This document shows positions 25,765-38,758 of a stretch of DNA of 64,000 nt, piece after piece (positions within the stretch are counted from its first letter, which is position 1; each line of letters starts with the position of its first letter). A program made the position numbers and the translations under genes. Under the pieces are notes generated by a model. The model was given only the letters and a program-made list of their open reading frames with translations. It was not told the DNA's origin and made no database searches. This DNA comes from Bryoerythrophyllum caledonicum (lineage: Eukaryota > Streptophyta > Bryopsida > Pottiales > Pottiaceae), in NCBI GenBank assembly GCA_963971425.1, contig OZ020519.1, forward strand, positions 9,502,028 to 9,566,027. The letters run 5' to 3'.

Positions 25765-26986
25765 CCAATGACCCCAGCCGAAGAAATCACCAATATGGCA
25801 ATACATGGAAGGACAAGGTTAGCACCCCTCCCTTCCATACTCCCCAATTCTCTTCGAACATTCCTATACCCATTGAAACTATTATTCCCTCTAGTATGTT
25901 CTCTTCAAGTTTCTACTATATGCTAGATAGTACTCTCACACATACTATATTAGTACCCCCCACACCACTACAACTAGATATAAACTCCCAAAGGCTTCAC
26001 CCTCTCACTACCTTGACCTTAACAATGACATATCTTTTCACTACTATAGTTGCAGTATAACTTAGCCTTACCACAGGACGTACCTTCTCATCACTAGTCA
26101 CCTCCTACTCTAGACACTCTCTACTATTACCACAAAATACTTACAACTAAATGCATGACCTGGAGGCCTCACGTTGGACACATGTATTGTTTTTGGGGTT
26201 TCACCTCACATATCTATAAACAGTCTCATTGCATATACCATTACGGTATGAATATCTCTTGGAAAAAAACATACAAGATACACACACTCAACACTCATAC
26301 ATTCTTACCACATCTCTACATCACAAATACACCCCATACACACACACAAGACACAAATCCTACTCCCACAAACACCTTCAACTTATAAGAACACTTTCCA
26401 CCTTGCATGTCACCTCTTACACACACCTCCCAATAACACAACCAAACAAACTATCACCAACACAAACTCACCAAAAACAATCATCATAATTGCATACATA
26501 CCACCATGCATACACACACATAAAATCAAGACAAACACACAAACACCCTCACACTCACACACAAACAAGAACACACAAAATAAAACCACAAATACACATG
26601 TACACACATACACAAAAACAAAAACACATGCACACAACCAAATACACACACATAAGACCAAAAATACACATAATACATACACACACATACATACATACAC
26701 ACTCACACATCCTCAATCGCAAATACAACCCCACTTACATAAAACCACAAAGACACACACAAAAACACACCTAAAAAACTATAAACAAGTCCACACACAC
26801 ACTATAAAAAATACATATACAAAGATAACTCTCAAAAACACAGAAAACATAAGAATCGCAACAAATCCCAAAAACAAAAACATACACACAAGTACTAAAA
26901 ACAAGAACATAAAAACAAAAAAATACCAAAAATTTATACACAAACCAAAAAACCAAAAACAACATCCTAAACCTCTACACTATAAA
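25765..26986 (+). other. A/C-rich inter-ORF linker of LINE copy B
   Basis: After ORF1 the + strand becomes almost G-free with many ACACAC and CATACA runs (26260-26980). Open frames here (for example 26490-26774, His/Thr/Lys-rich) reflect composition. The frame entering the 2A-like peptide is open for at least 20 codons upstream (Lys/Gln/Pro/His-rich). Confidence 0.55.
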
Positions 26987-27031
26987 ATCCTATTATTGCT
27001 AAGTGGAGATATAGAAACCAACCCGGGACCC
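26987..27031 (+). other. 2A-like ribosome-skipping peptide at the head of LINE ORF2
   Basis: Encodes ILLLLSGDIETNPGP followed by Met. It fits the 2A consensus D-[VI]-E-x-N-P-G-P exactly, including a hydrophobic run before it. The skip would fall between Gly (27026-27028) and Pro (27029-27031). 2A peptides are known from picornaviruses and from some non-LTR retrotransposons. The same position in copy A has NPRP, which should be inactive. Confidence 0.85.
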
Positions 27032-30000
27032 ATGCCTAATGTACTAAAAAGACACCCCACAACACGTAAGAAAAATGCCAAAATATACTTCATACCAAAT
27101 ACCATAAAACTACAACCGGAATACAAACACATTGCCCAGACATTTTCACCCCTTCTCAAAACCACACACATATTACATCAACTACACAACATAACGCACC
27201 CAAATATTGCCCAATATATACAACAAAAAAATACACATCCATCAACACATATTTTATATGCATTAGTAATTACCACCCACCCAAACATCGACGAATGTAA
27301 CCGTCTCCTAAATCTACAAAACCCGAATATAACTACATGGACTAACACACTATTACAAACTTTATCAAACCTACAAAATCCACCCGAAAGACATATTCGC
27401 ACCACACACCCCTATACAAAATTTCTCGAAGATAACCTAAACATCATAAACCACGGAAACTCAATACATAAAGAATTATACGACTTTATACACAGTCAAA
27501 CCCCACCCCCCACAAGCAACACAATAAAACATAAATTCCCCTACCTCCCTAATAATTTAATTAATGAAACACTAAAATGTTTTGACCCCATAGTAGAATA
27601 CACACATCCACCCCCTCCCCCCTCTTTTCCCCCCCCACCAAACCAAAACAATAACACAAACAACGAACATACAAACATCATCACATGGAATGCATCATCT
27701 CTAAACACCGCTCTCCCCAGCTTACAAACTTTGGCCACATATGCAGAAACACCACCCGCCCTTATAGTCATTCAAGAAACAAAAATATCCGCCACAAAAT
27801 CTATTAAATACATACAAAATATATTCCAAGACTATAAACTAGTTCTTAATAACACGCATGCACTAACCAGATGTATCCAACAACGGAGACCATATACACC
27901 AGGGCGAGGAGGCCTACTTACACTAATACACAAAAAATATGCCTTCCCGGGCAACATCAAAAAAATTCCTACCCCAATGAACATATCCCCCTATTTTCAA
28001 ATAATTAGAATTACTAACCAACCATTGCAACCATGGATAATTTTTCACATGTATATGCCATCTCATCCCGAAGATACTAGATTTATTATAGATATACAAA
28101 ACACTATCACATCCCAACTAAATCAAAACCCTAATCATACTTACCTGTTATGTGGAGATTTCAATAGAGACATAGCACTAATTGGAAGACAAAACGGAAA
28201 TCATAACACACCACCTCAAACCATAGACTATCAATGGTGCCACTTCACAGAAAACCTTAACTTCACCTATATAAACACTGATACACAATACTCCAGACAA
28301 GGCGGCTACAACTATAATGATTGGAGCCTAATAGATGGCTTTTATATAAATACAAATAACAGTACACAATACACTTCCACAACAAACAAAGACATTATTC
28401 TAAACTCAGACCACTCACCAATACAACTCAACATCCCAAAGAACATACTAATAAGTCGTACACCCATAACCGCAAACAATACTACTAAACGCATACTTAA
28501 CCCCATCCCAAAAGATAAATTAGATAAATTCAACACAAAGTTCTTCGAAGAAAACTCCATATCAATTGACTCTCTCATAAACATCCTTGACAATAATAAT
28601 CAACTCTCTCAAATACAATGGCACGAAACATGTCACACTCTAGATACAATTATAAACAATATCTCTAAAACATTGGAACAGACTTGCATGGCCCAACCAA
28701 TACCACAAATGACAAATTGTACAGCACAACAAGGTGGCTATTTACCCTGAAAACTCTCAAAAATATGGAAACAACACTTAACCACATACCATACAATACG
28801 TAAAACAATTAGAATCGTAAAAAATAACCCACAATGGCGTAACCATCCCATATGTAATGAATTACTAACTCTACAACATACCCAAATTCCCGCCCCACCT
28901 CCTCCAAACCTACCCCATGACACATGGATAACAGACATTGCACTAATCGCAAAAAATGCCAATATACAAGCACGAAAAGTAACTACAAAATACTCAAAAG
29001 ACAACATTAAAAAAGCCATCTCAAAATATAGACAATTATATGAAACAAACCCTAAGAAAATAAATAAAAAAGTTTTTAAAAACTCTGAATCCCCACCACT
29101 AGACTGTATCATCGACCAATATAATAACATCCTAACCAGTCCAGAAGACATCGCAAAGGAAATATTCAAACAACAGACAAAAAACAATAGACCCACAGTA
29201 CCAACATGCAACTACCAACCACAACATCTAATCGAATGAACATGTGCAGTACGCCAATATTCTTGGCATGATCTAGATGGTTTTACTCTAGACAAACGAG
29301 GCGACCCGGAAACTCCATTACACACATACTTCAACAGAACCATATACGATACATGCCTACGCAACCTCGGAAATAACAAAGCCCCAGGACCAGACCGCAT
29401 ACCAAACTCAATACTCAAAAACATGCCCCCAAGATTTCACGAATTAATATTTCTATTTTTCTCTCATTGCTATAAACAAAAACAAATACCAACCTCATGG
29501 AAAACAAGTGCAACAATTTTACTATGCAAAAATAGAGATCCTTCAATATTACCAAATCATAGACCAATAGCATTAACCAATACAATATATAAACCTACAC
29601 GAGTACACCTACCTCAATATTATCCTCATACGGTGAAAAGTTTAAAATCCTGCACGATAGTCAAGAAGGATTTAGAGCAGAGAGAAGTACCTCTAGACAA
29701 ATACAAACTATAATAGCGGCACTAGAAGACGCACGATTCACAAATCAAGACATATACGTTCTATATGTTGACTTCAAAAACGCCTTTGGCTCTATAGACC
29801 ACGCCCGATTATTAGCAATAATGACTGATATCGGATACCCAAAAGATGCAATTGCACTAATCGGAAATATCTATTCTCAATCATCTACTTACTACATAGG
29901 TGAGCACTTTGGTAAAACTAAACTCATCCCCATTCATAGAGGTACTATACAAGGAGACACCCTCAGTCCATACCTATTCATCATATTTTTAGAACCACTA

Positions 30001-33000
30001 CTTAGATGGCTAGAGCGAGGCAATAACGGATACACCTTTGGTACATCACAAATAACCATAAACTCCGCCGCCTACGCTGATGACCTTGCTACTATAACTA
30101 ACAAAATAAAATCATTACAAACGCAAATTGATAAAATCGACAGATACTGTAAATGGACTGGCATGGACGTAGGCGTCTCAAAATGCGCTGCTACAGGATG
30201 CCCAAACAAATCCAAATTGAATCCAACCACATTTAAAGCCCTAATGCAAGCTTCTAACATCAACTACCGTGGTCAACCAATCCCCATACTACACCAAAAC
30301 GAAGCATATGTTTACCTAGGCACAAATCTTGTCCCCTCTTTAAAATGGAAAATCCAAATCCACACTACAACAACAAAACTCACTAAACAATGCAAAGAAC
30401 TAACAACATGTCCGGCCACCATGAAACAAAAAATTAAAATGGTTGACACCATAATACGCCCAGGGGTAGCATACAGCTTCTACGCAGTACCATACTCTAT
30501 GCCAGCTATTAAAAAACTTGACCAAAAAATTATAGCCATACAAAAAACCATTTGTGGTATGCCAAAATGCATGTCAAATGCAATAACCCAACTCCCACAT
30601 AACCTATTTGGACTTGAAGCTTTCTCCCTAAAAAATGCCTATCTAAGATGTATCGGGGAACAACTACAAAATGCTCTAAATGACAAAGGTAGGCTAGGAA
30701 AAATATATAATGGACTAACACAATACGTTCTTGCTCAATATGGTGGTGCCAAAAATATACCAAGAATTAAAAAAACAGATTGTATAAGATCACCTATAAC
30801 CCGTACATTTTTCCTATTAAAACACGAAGCTAAAGTTCACCTTAAAAGTACTCTTCCAAATTTCCTATTAGACCAAACATCATTAGAAACAGTATGGCAG
30901 CAAGAAACATGCAACCATAATACACTTAACGCCCAACTCTCCCAAAAACTTTTACAAAAGCTCCTCTCAAAAAACATTTTTGAACTAAAATAAATCACTC
31001 TACCAAACGGCACACACATCATGAATAACGCGGACTTCAAAACCTTCCACTTCACCCTATCCAAACTAATCAAGAGTGCACTAAACGTTGCCAAACAACT
31101 TTTTTGCCATCCAACATGTCCAACTACATGCAATATCCCTTGTAACATACACCCACACTCCTACACGCTACAAGACCCATTCGTCACCATCAACAACAAC
31201 ATTCTCCCAAGAACCACCCTACCACCAATCCATCCTCCCAATCCCTCATACCCATACCACCCTCACCCCCCAACATACATCACCAAAAATCCCACCACAT
31301 ACCCTGTTCATAACATCATAAGCCACAAACACATACAACAAAAAGATGCCAATAGAATACAAAATACTTATACAAAATACCTTTGCCAATGGCAACACAA
31401 CAACAATACATTCAACAAATGGCTCCCTCAAAGACACCTTTATCCAAGACACGATTGTAATACCTCCACATTCAACACCGAAAAGCTAAAACAATACTAT
31501 CAAAAAATCAAAGATAAATTCTACTCGGAAATCATTAAAGCACACCACCCCCAAGAACAATTACAAGACTCAAGATCCGTAACTCCACCTATAATCATCC
31601 CACTCCTTAACATCTATACAACGGAATGTAATCCCGAAAAAGATATTACCACAACCTCGAACTCAATAAAACTAGAGAACAATCAAGCCCATCTATATGA
31701 AGCAAATGGCCGACATTTACACACTATCCCGACTACTAGACTCCGATGGCTATGGAACCAATAAAATATAAAACTAAAAACCCCTGCAAACATTGAACCA
31801 ATTACCCAACCATTTGAAACAGAAATAATTTGGCTATATCAAAGATATAAATACCGCATCCCAAAAAATAACCCCCTAAAAAATGCACAATACACATTAC
31901 CCACATCCATTCTAGACTCATTAATATCATCCTTTAACATTGAACAATCATACTTCTCTTCCCCCGTCACATGTTCCACCAAATTAAAAAAATTCTACTC
32001 ACCCTTTGAAAGAGATAAAATATTTGGCTCCCTGGGAAAAGCATTTGACTATAAATGGGTCGGAAATGGTATAGCTCACCCCCACAATGAAGAAGAAACT
32101 CAACAAGCACTACACTGGGCCCGCCTCGCTGCGAAAAACGACCCACAACACACATCTACACTCATTATCACCCCAGACAAAAATTGGTACCAAAACTTTA
32201 ATCCCTAGTCAAGCCCATTTGCAGACTCCCACATCCTTGCAATATTTGAAGCAGACTCAATTTATTACGAAGAACCTACCATACCACCCGAGCTAAAAAA
32301 GCCCAGAATTGAACCATCTACATTACAAATAATATGCGTCCACCACCAAAACCAAACCCTTGGCACCATAGACCAACTTACCGAACTCACCTCCATAGCA
32401 AAAACTCTTAACATAAATCGGATATATACAAAGACAGTCCCACGAACACATGTACAAACATTAGTCAATAAAAGCAAAAAATGGTCAAAATTGAACTACA
32501 ATAACAACACATTAGATCACATTTTCCCACTTCCACCCCTCCCGGACTACCAAACTAACACTGTACCAAAATTTGATCCTGCATATAGCTACTATACCGA
32601 TGGCTCTTTTAAACCACCAGAACAGATCAGTCCCGATAATTGGCGCAGAGAAAAAGCCGGTTACGGAATATATAATCCTTCGAAAGAAATCAAACTAGCC
32701 AAAAGACTGCATGGACTACAAAACATCCTCAGAGCAGAACTCATGGCCATCCACAAAACACTAGAGATTGTTACAACAAAATATAACAATGAACCAGCAC
32801 ACATTTTTACAGACTGCATTAACAAACTATACTTACTAAACACCCAAATTACACATCCGACCCTCCACAATAGCCACCCCGACCAAATAATACTAAAATC
32901 TATGGTACAAATGATACTAAAACGAAGACAAATCACACCTATCCACAAAGTTCGAGCCCACGTCGATATTGATGGCAACGAACAAGCGGATAAACTTGCA

Positions 33001-34131
33001 AAAGAGGGCAGGGAAAAATCATACAAAAATGCCAAAGACCCACACGAACATGCCCATGCCACCCCACACTACTTCCAAAAAGAAGATTGGCCCTCCAAAA
33101 AAGACACCCCCGATAAAGGCCCGATTAGATTTTTGAACAAATACCTACAAAAACAAGACCTATATAATAACCTTGACACAATCTCAGATAACTTCCCTAA
33201 CATAGAAAAGTGGACTAACAACAACAATATTGACAATGAACTCTCTACAAATTTTTGGAAAAATCCAATCATCACCGACTCACAAATAACATGCCTTATT
33301 AAATTCCGTACCGGACAATACATGGGAAACGCCCGAAAACAACTCTTCTTTGGAATAGAAAGATTCCCATCCATAACATGTCCAATATGCCCATCCACAG
33401 ACCCCGACACATGGCTACATGTTCTACTTAAATGTCAAAACCACGACATACACTCCTTAATTGTCAAAAGACATAACAAAGCCGTATGGGAAATCCGCAA
33501 ATTAATCACCTCCTATAGCAAATCTAGATGTTTTATCCTCATGAATGCCGGTACCTTTAACAACAATCCACAAGAAAACACGGTCCCACCATGGCTACTC
33601 CCATGTACATGTGAAACCCAAAGATGCCATTGCAATGCCCGACCCAAACCAGACATACTATGCGTTAGAGGCCTCCCATACAATGACCCCCCACCCGACC
33701 ACATCAACCAAAACTATACCATTCAATTCATTGAATTTACATATTGTAATGATAGATTTTCCCCTGTAACAATCGAAAACAAAATCAATAAATACCAACC
33801 CCTCATAGATGACATCAATGCCCTTGGCTGGAAAGTGGACCCCCTTATGGTAATCACAGTCGGCGCTCGCGCCACCACCTTTATCCCATCTATAAAAGTC
33901 CTAGAAGATATCTTCAAAATTCCCATCAATACAATTACAAACACTTTCAAGAATATTAACATCATTGCCATACAACATGCTATGTCCACCCTTCTACATA
34001 AACGAAAAATTGAAAACAACCAAGCCCTCCCAGATATTCAAGACACCCATGAAGTTACCATTCTTCATTTCTATGGTTTTCGGTTTATGGTTACTTGTTG
34101 CATAGTGCCTACCCTCGAGAGGGGGAAGTAG
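27032..34131 (+). pseudogene. LINE ORF2 of copy B: APE endonuclease - RT - RNase H - zinc knuckle - restriction-like endonuclease
   Basis: The N-terminal ~570 residues are intact: APE endonuclease with TWNASSLN, VIQETKIS, LLCGDFNRDIALIGRQNG and NSDHSPIQ. Then RT: NNKAPGPDRIPNSIL, YVDFKNAFGSIDH, TIQGDTLSPYLF, YADD (Asp pair 30079-30084). Then RNase H: YYTDGSF (Asp 32599-32601), AELMAIHKTLE, IFTDCIN, DGNEQADKLAKEG. Then a knuckle C-x2-C-x9-H-x4-C (33379-33435) followed by KRHN. Last a restriction-like nuclease: CTC and CHC pairs, KPD (33646-33654), IEFTYCND (Glu 33733-33735) and NKINKYQPL, the P-D...E...K order of R2-type enzymes. At least five stops and one frame change break it downstream of residue 570. 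Both nuclease types in one protein match the Dualen/RandI plan. Confidence 0.88.
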
Positions 34132-34235
34132 TCCCAACTTACTAATTCCTTGTCCAAGTGGGCACGGTCTTATTAGTGGAACGAACAGACACTCTATTCA
34201 CGCCGGCTCCCTCGGAGACCGGCGTTCTTCTTCTT
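34132..34235 (+). other. LINE copy B 3' UTR with terminal hairpin and TTC tail
   Basis: Shares ATAGTGCCTACC...GAGAGGGGGAAGTAGT and GGACACGGT-like blocks with copies A and C. It ends with the hairpin CGCCGG-CTCC-loop-GGAG-A-CCGGCG (34201-34224) and then TTCTTCTTCTT. LINE 3' ends of this kind are read by the element's own RT during target-primed reverse transcription. Confidence 0.8.
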
Positions 34236-34247
34236 CGACTCCAATGG
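34236..34247. repeat. Target site duplication, right, LINE copy B
   Basis: CGACTCCAATGG, identical to 19609-19620. Copy A ORF2 resumes here. Confidence 0.9.
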
Positions 34248-36593
34248 CTATGGAATCAATATAATACAAAATTACAAACCCCTGCAAACATTGAACCAAT
34301 GACCCAGCCTTTTGAAACCGAACTAATATGGCTATACCAAAGATATAAATACCGAATACCAAAAACTGACCTCCTCAAAAATGCGCAATACACAATACCC
34401 ACTCCCATTTTAGACTCACTAATCTCATCCTTTAACATCGAACAATCATACTTTTCCTCCCCGGTCACATGTTCTACCAAACTCAAAAAATTCTACTCAC
34501 CTTATGAAAGAGACAAAATATTCGGATCCCTAGGCAAGGCCTTTGACTATAAATGGAGCGGTAATGGTATAGCTCACCCCCACAACAAAGAGGACATGGA
34601 ACAAGCCATACATTGGGCCAGACTTGCCACCAAACACGATCCAATTAACACAAATACAATCATCATCACACTGAACAACAATTGGTACCAAAACAACAAC
34701 CAAGATTCAAACCCATTTCCAGACACTCATATCATTGCATTATTCGAGGCAGACACAATACCATACGAAGAACCTACTATCCCACCCGAGTTAAAAAAAA
34801 CCCCGAACCTAACCATCTACAGTACAAATACTATGCGTCCATCATCAAAATCAAACCCTTGGCTCCCTAGAACAACTTGCTGAACTTACCTCCTTCACAG
34901 ACAATTTAAACATACACCGACTATATACAAAACTAGCTCCACCAACACCTATACAATCCCCCGTAATCAGAAGTAAAAATTGGTCAAAACTAAAATATGA
35001 CAACAACACACTAAACTACTCCGTCAGACCTCCCCCTCTCGCAAACTATCCAACGCATACCACACCAAAATTTAACCCCGCACACAGTTATTACAACGAC
35101 GGCTCCTTTAAACCACCAGAACAAGTAAGCCCGGGATCTTGGCGAAGAAAAAAAGCTGGCTATGGCATATATAATTCTACCAAGGAAATTAAACTAGCCA
35201 AAAGACTCCATGGACTCCAAAATATCCTTAGAGCAGAACTCATGGCCATTCACAAAACACTACAAATCATCACAACAAAATACAACAATGAACTTGCACA
35301 TATATTCACGGATTGTATAAATGCACTCTACCTACTAAACACTCAAATAACACACCCTACCCTCCATAATAGTCACCCCGACCAAATCATACTAGAATCA
35401 ATGGTCCAAATGATACTAAAACAAGGACAAATCACAACCCTCCATAAAGTCCGAGCCCATGCTAATATTGAGGGTAATGAACAAGCGGATAAACTTGCAA
35501 AAGAAGGAAGAGAAAAATCACATAAAAATGCCAAAGACCCACATGAACACGTCCACGCCACCCCTTACTATTTCCAAAAAGAAGATTGGCCCTCCAAAGA
35601 AGACACCCCTACAAAGGCCCGGTTAGATTCCTAAGTAAATACCTCAGAAAACAAGACCTATATAACAATCTTGACACAATCACAGACAATTTTCCTAACA
35701 TAGAAAAGTGGACTAACAACAATGACATAGACAATGAACTCTCTACAAATTTTTGGAAAAACTCCATCATCACCGATTCACAAATAACATGCCTTATCAA
35801 ACTTCGTACCGGTCAATATATGGGAAACGCCCGTAAACAACTCTTCTTTGGAATAGAAAGATTTCCATCCATAACATGCCCCATATGCCCCTCAACGGAC
35901 CCCGACACATGGCTACATGTTCTACTCAAATGCCAAAACCACCACATACACTCCCTAACTGTTAAAAGACATGATAAAGCGGTATGGGAAGTCCGAAAAC
36001 CAATCACCTCTTACAATAAATTGAGATGTTTTATACTAATGAACGCCGGCACCTTTAATAACAATCCACAAGAAAATACGGTCCCCCCTTGGCTACTCCC
36101 ATGCTCATGTATGACCCAAAGATGTCATTGCAACGCTAGGCTCAAACCGGACATCCTTTGCGTTAAAGGATTACCATATAATGGCCCACCACCCGTTAAC
36201 ATCAACCAAGACTACACCATTCAATTCATTGAATTCACATATTGCAACGATAGATTTTCCCCGGAAACAATCCAAAATAAAATGTATAAATACCAACCCC
36301 TTATTGACGACATCATCGCCCTCGGATGGAATGTTGACCCTCTTATTGTAATCACATCCGGCGCTCGTGCCACCACCTTTATCCCATCTATGAAAACTCT
36401 AGAAGATACCTTCAAGATACCCATTGAAACAATCAAAACCTCCTTTAAAAACATTAACACCGTAGCTATCCAATATGCCATGTCCATTCTTCTTCATAAA
36501 CGCAAAATCAAAAACAACCAAGCCCTCCCTCATACACAGGACCCCCCCCCTAAATTCTTCCCCCCCTGTGTTATCATGACTAGTTGGTTTTGA
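34248..36593 (+). pseudogene. LINE ORF2 of copy A, C-terminal third (RNase H, knuckle, restriction-like nuclease)
   Basis: Begins LWNQYNTKLQTPANIEP, as in copy B after the RT. RNase H has YYNDGSF and IFTDCIN and ends DKLAKEG. The knuckle is C-x2-C-x9-H-x4-C, followed by KRHDKAVWE. The last domain has KPD, IEFTYCND and NKMYKYQPL, so all key residues of the restriction-like nuclease are kept. Frame changes occur near 34800 and near 35610-35630. Stop at 36591-36593. Confidence 0.85.
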
Positions 36594-36796
36594 GGTTTTT
36601 GACTACTTGCTTGGTTTGTGGTTGGTTCGTTGGCTAGTCACTTGATTAGTGATTCGTTGGTTGGTTGATTGGTTTGTGGTTCTTTGGCTACTTGATACAT
36701 AGTGTCTACCTTCGAGAGAGCAAAGTGGTTCCAGCTTACTAATTCCATGTACAGTGGGTATGGTCTTAGTAGTGGATCGAACGGACACTTTATTCA

Positions 36797-36821
36797 CGCC
36801 GGCCTCCTTTGGAGACCGGCG
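36797..36821 (+). other. 3'-terminal hairpin of LINE copy A
   Basis: CGCCGG-C-CTCC-TTT-GGAG-A-CCGGCG: a 6-bp stem, a C/A mismatch and a 4-bp stem, followed directly by the (TTC)4 tail. The same structure is present in copy B and, with changed bases, in copy C. Confidence 0.8.
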
Positions 36822-36833
36822 TTCTTCTTCTTC

Positions 36834-36844
36834 TGCATGAGGAG
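36834..36844. repeat. Target site duplication, right, LINE copy A
   Basis: TGCATGAGGAG, identical to 10179-10189. Confidence 0.8.
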
Positions 36845-37150
36845 AGAAAACTTGGCCACTCATGAGTTTGGTGCACTCTTTGCACTTCAGATTATCCTCA
36901 TCAGACAGAACTCATAAATACCGACAGTGGGTAAGAGAATGGGTTGATCAGTGGCTAAGAGAATGGACTAAATCAGTGGGTGAGAGAATGGGCTGATCAG
37001 TGGGCTAAATTTGTTGCTCTTTGCAGCTCATGATCGCTCGTGACAACTTCAGCTTATCCACGCCATACAACTTCAGGTTATCTTCGCGAGGTATTTTCTA
37101 CCACATAACTTTTTTTTCTTCTTTCTCATTCTCTAGACGACGGGGGGGGC
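36845..37150. other. Spacer between LINE copies A and C
   Basis: About 300 bp of old flanking DNA. It holds three imperfect repeats of AAGAGAATGG...GATCAGTGG (36930-37005) and a run of G at 37141-37149 near the start of copy C. No gene seen. Confidence 0.5.
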
Positions 37151-38756
37151 GTGCACAATCTATAAATTATACACTAGTACACTCACGTATATACTATCCT
37201 CCTACGAGGAAAAATTCAAAATCCTTCACGATAGTCAAGAAGGATTTAGAGCAGAGAGAAGCACATCCAGACAAATACAAACCATAATAGTTGCACTAGA
37301 AGATGCAATATATACAAATCAAGATATATATATCCTATATATTGACTTCAAAAATGCCTTTGGTTCTATAGACCACGCCAAATTATTGGCATTAATGGCA
37401 GATCTTGGCTACCCAAAAGATGCAACTTCTATAGTTGGAAACATTTACTCACAATCATCTACTCACTACATTCAAGGTGAACACTTTGGCAAAATTAAAC
37501 TCATTCCCGTTCAAAAAGATACTATACAAAGAGACACCCTTAGCTCATACCTATTTCATTATATTCCTAGAACCATTACTCAGATGGCTAGGAAGAGATA
37601 ATAACAGATATACGTTTGGTACTTTCCAAATCACCATAAATTATGCCGCATACGCCGATGCTCTCACGACCATAACCAACAAAATAAAATCATTGCAAAC
37701 CCAAATAGATAAAATCAACAGATATTGTAAATGGTCTAGTATGGAAGTAGGAGTTCCAAAGTACTGGATGCCCAAACAAATCTAAAATAAACCCAACCAC
37801 ATTCAAAGCCAAAATGCAAGCTTCTAACATCAACTTTAGGAACCAATCAATACCTATACTACACCAAAATAAACCATACGTATACCTAGGTACAAATCTA
37901 GTCCCATCAATAAAATGGAAAATCCAAATCCACAGTACAACAACAAAGCTGATTGAACAATGCAAGGAACTAACAACATACCCGGCTACAATGAAACAAA
38001 AAATAAAAATGGTTGACATTGTACTCAGACCAGGAATTGCATACACCTTCTACGTTGTACCATACTCTATGCCAGCCATAAAAAAACTAGACCAAAAAAA
38101 CATAGCCATACAAAAAACCATTTGTGGTATGCCAAAATGTATGTCGAATGCGATAACCCAACTCCCACATAATTTATTTGGCTTGGAAGCCTTCTCCCTT
38201 AAAAATGCTTATCTCAAATGCATAGGCAAACAACTACAAAATGCTCTAAATGATAAAGGTCGGCTAGGAAAAATATACATAGGACTAACTCAATATGTCC
38301 TAGCTCAATACGGGAGAGCCGAAAATATTCCTAGAATTAAAAAAACGGATTGCATAAGATCACCAGTAACTCGTACACTATACTTATTAAAACATATAGC
38401 TAAAGTCCACCTCAAAAGTACACTTCCAAACTTCCTCCTTGATTCCACACCACTAGAAATATCATGGCGACAAGAAACACAAAATCACAACATAATCAAT
38501 CTCCAATACTCCATAAAACTCCTACAAAAGCTCATCTCAAAAAATATTTTTGAATAAAAAAAATTACTCTCCCAAATGGCACATACATCATGAATAATGA
38601 GGAATTCAAAACCTACCACTTTACCCCATCCAAACTAATTAAATGCGCCCTAAATATTGCCAAAAAACTCTTCTGCATATCCGCATGTCCAACAACATGC
38701 ACCACCCCTTGCCCCATACACACATATTCTCACAGACTCGAAGACCTATTCATCAC
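37151..38756 (+). pseudogene. LINE ORF2 of copy C: RT core to thumb
   Basis: Contains DSQEGFRAERSTSRQIQT, YIDFKNAFGSIDHAKLL, then frame changes near 37460-37560 and near 37760. YAD-A replaces YADD (ATYADD in A, AAYADAL here), so a catalytic Asp is lost. From 37814 on it has SNINFRNQSIPILHQN, YLGTNLVPS and KSTLPNFLLDSTPLE in one frame to 38557. Cut at 38757 by the DNA transposon. Confidence 0.8.
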
Positions 38757-38758
38757 TA

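Larger units (their letters stand above)
19621..34235 (+). mobile_element. LINE copy B, full length (Dualen/RandI-like)
   Basis: 14,615 bp including a 2,142-bp solo LTR; 12.5 kb without it. Order: 5' UTR (19621-21975), ORF1 (21976-25764, interrupted), A/C-rich linker, 2A-like peptide (26987-27031), ORF2 (27032-34131), short 3' UTR with hairpin, TTC tail. It sits inside copy A with a perfect 12-bp TSD and is the best preserved of the three. ORF2 carries stops, for example at 28748-28750, 29236-29238, 30991-30993 and 31762-31764, plus a frame change near 29600. Confidence 0.9.
34236..36833 (+). mobile_element. LINE copy A, 3' part
   Basis: Continuation of copy A after copy B: the rest of ORF2, then a 3' UTR (36594-36833) with GTTGGTTG-type low complexity, the shared TAGTGTCTACC...CTTAGTAGTGGA block, the terminal hairpin (36797-36821) and TTCTTCTTCTTC. 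The TSD TGCATGAGGAG follows at 36834. Confidence 0.9.

Noticed and set aside
28748-28750. TGA in LINE B ORF2 as a programmed readthrough or recoded codon
   Set aside because: Copy A has a sense codon there and other unrelated stops occur further on; ordinary decay explains it.
26987-34131. Classifying the LINE as a retrovirus-like or LTR element because of its RNase H and 2A peptide
   Set aside because: No LTRs, protease or integrase. The ends have long TSDs of 11-12 bp and a TTC tail, and the APE and R2-type nucleases are LINE features.
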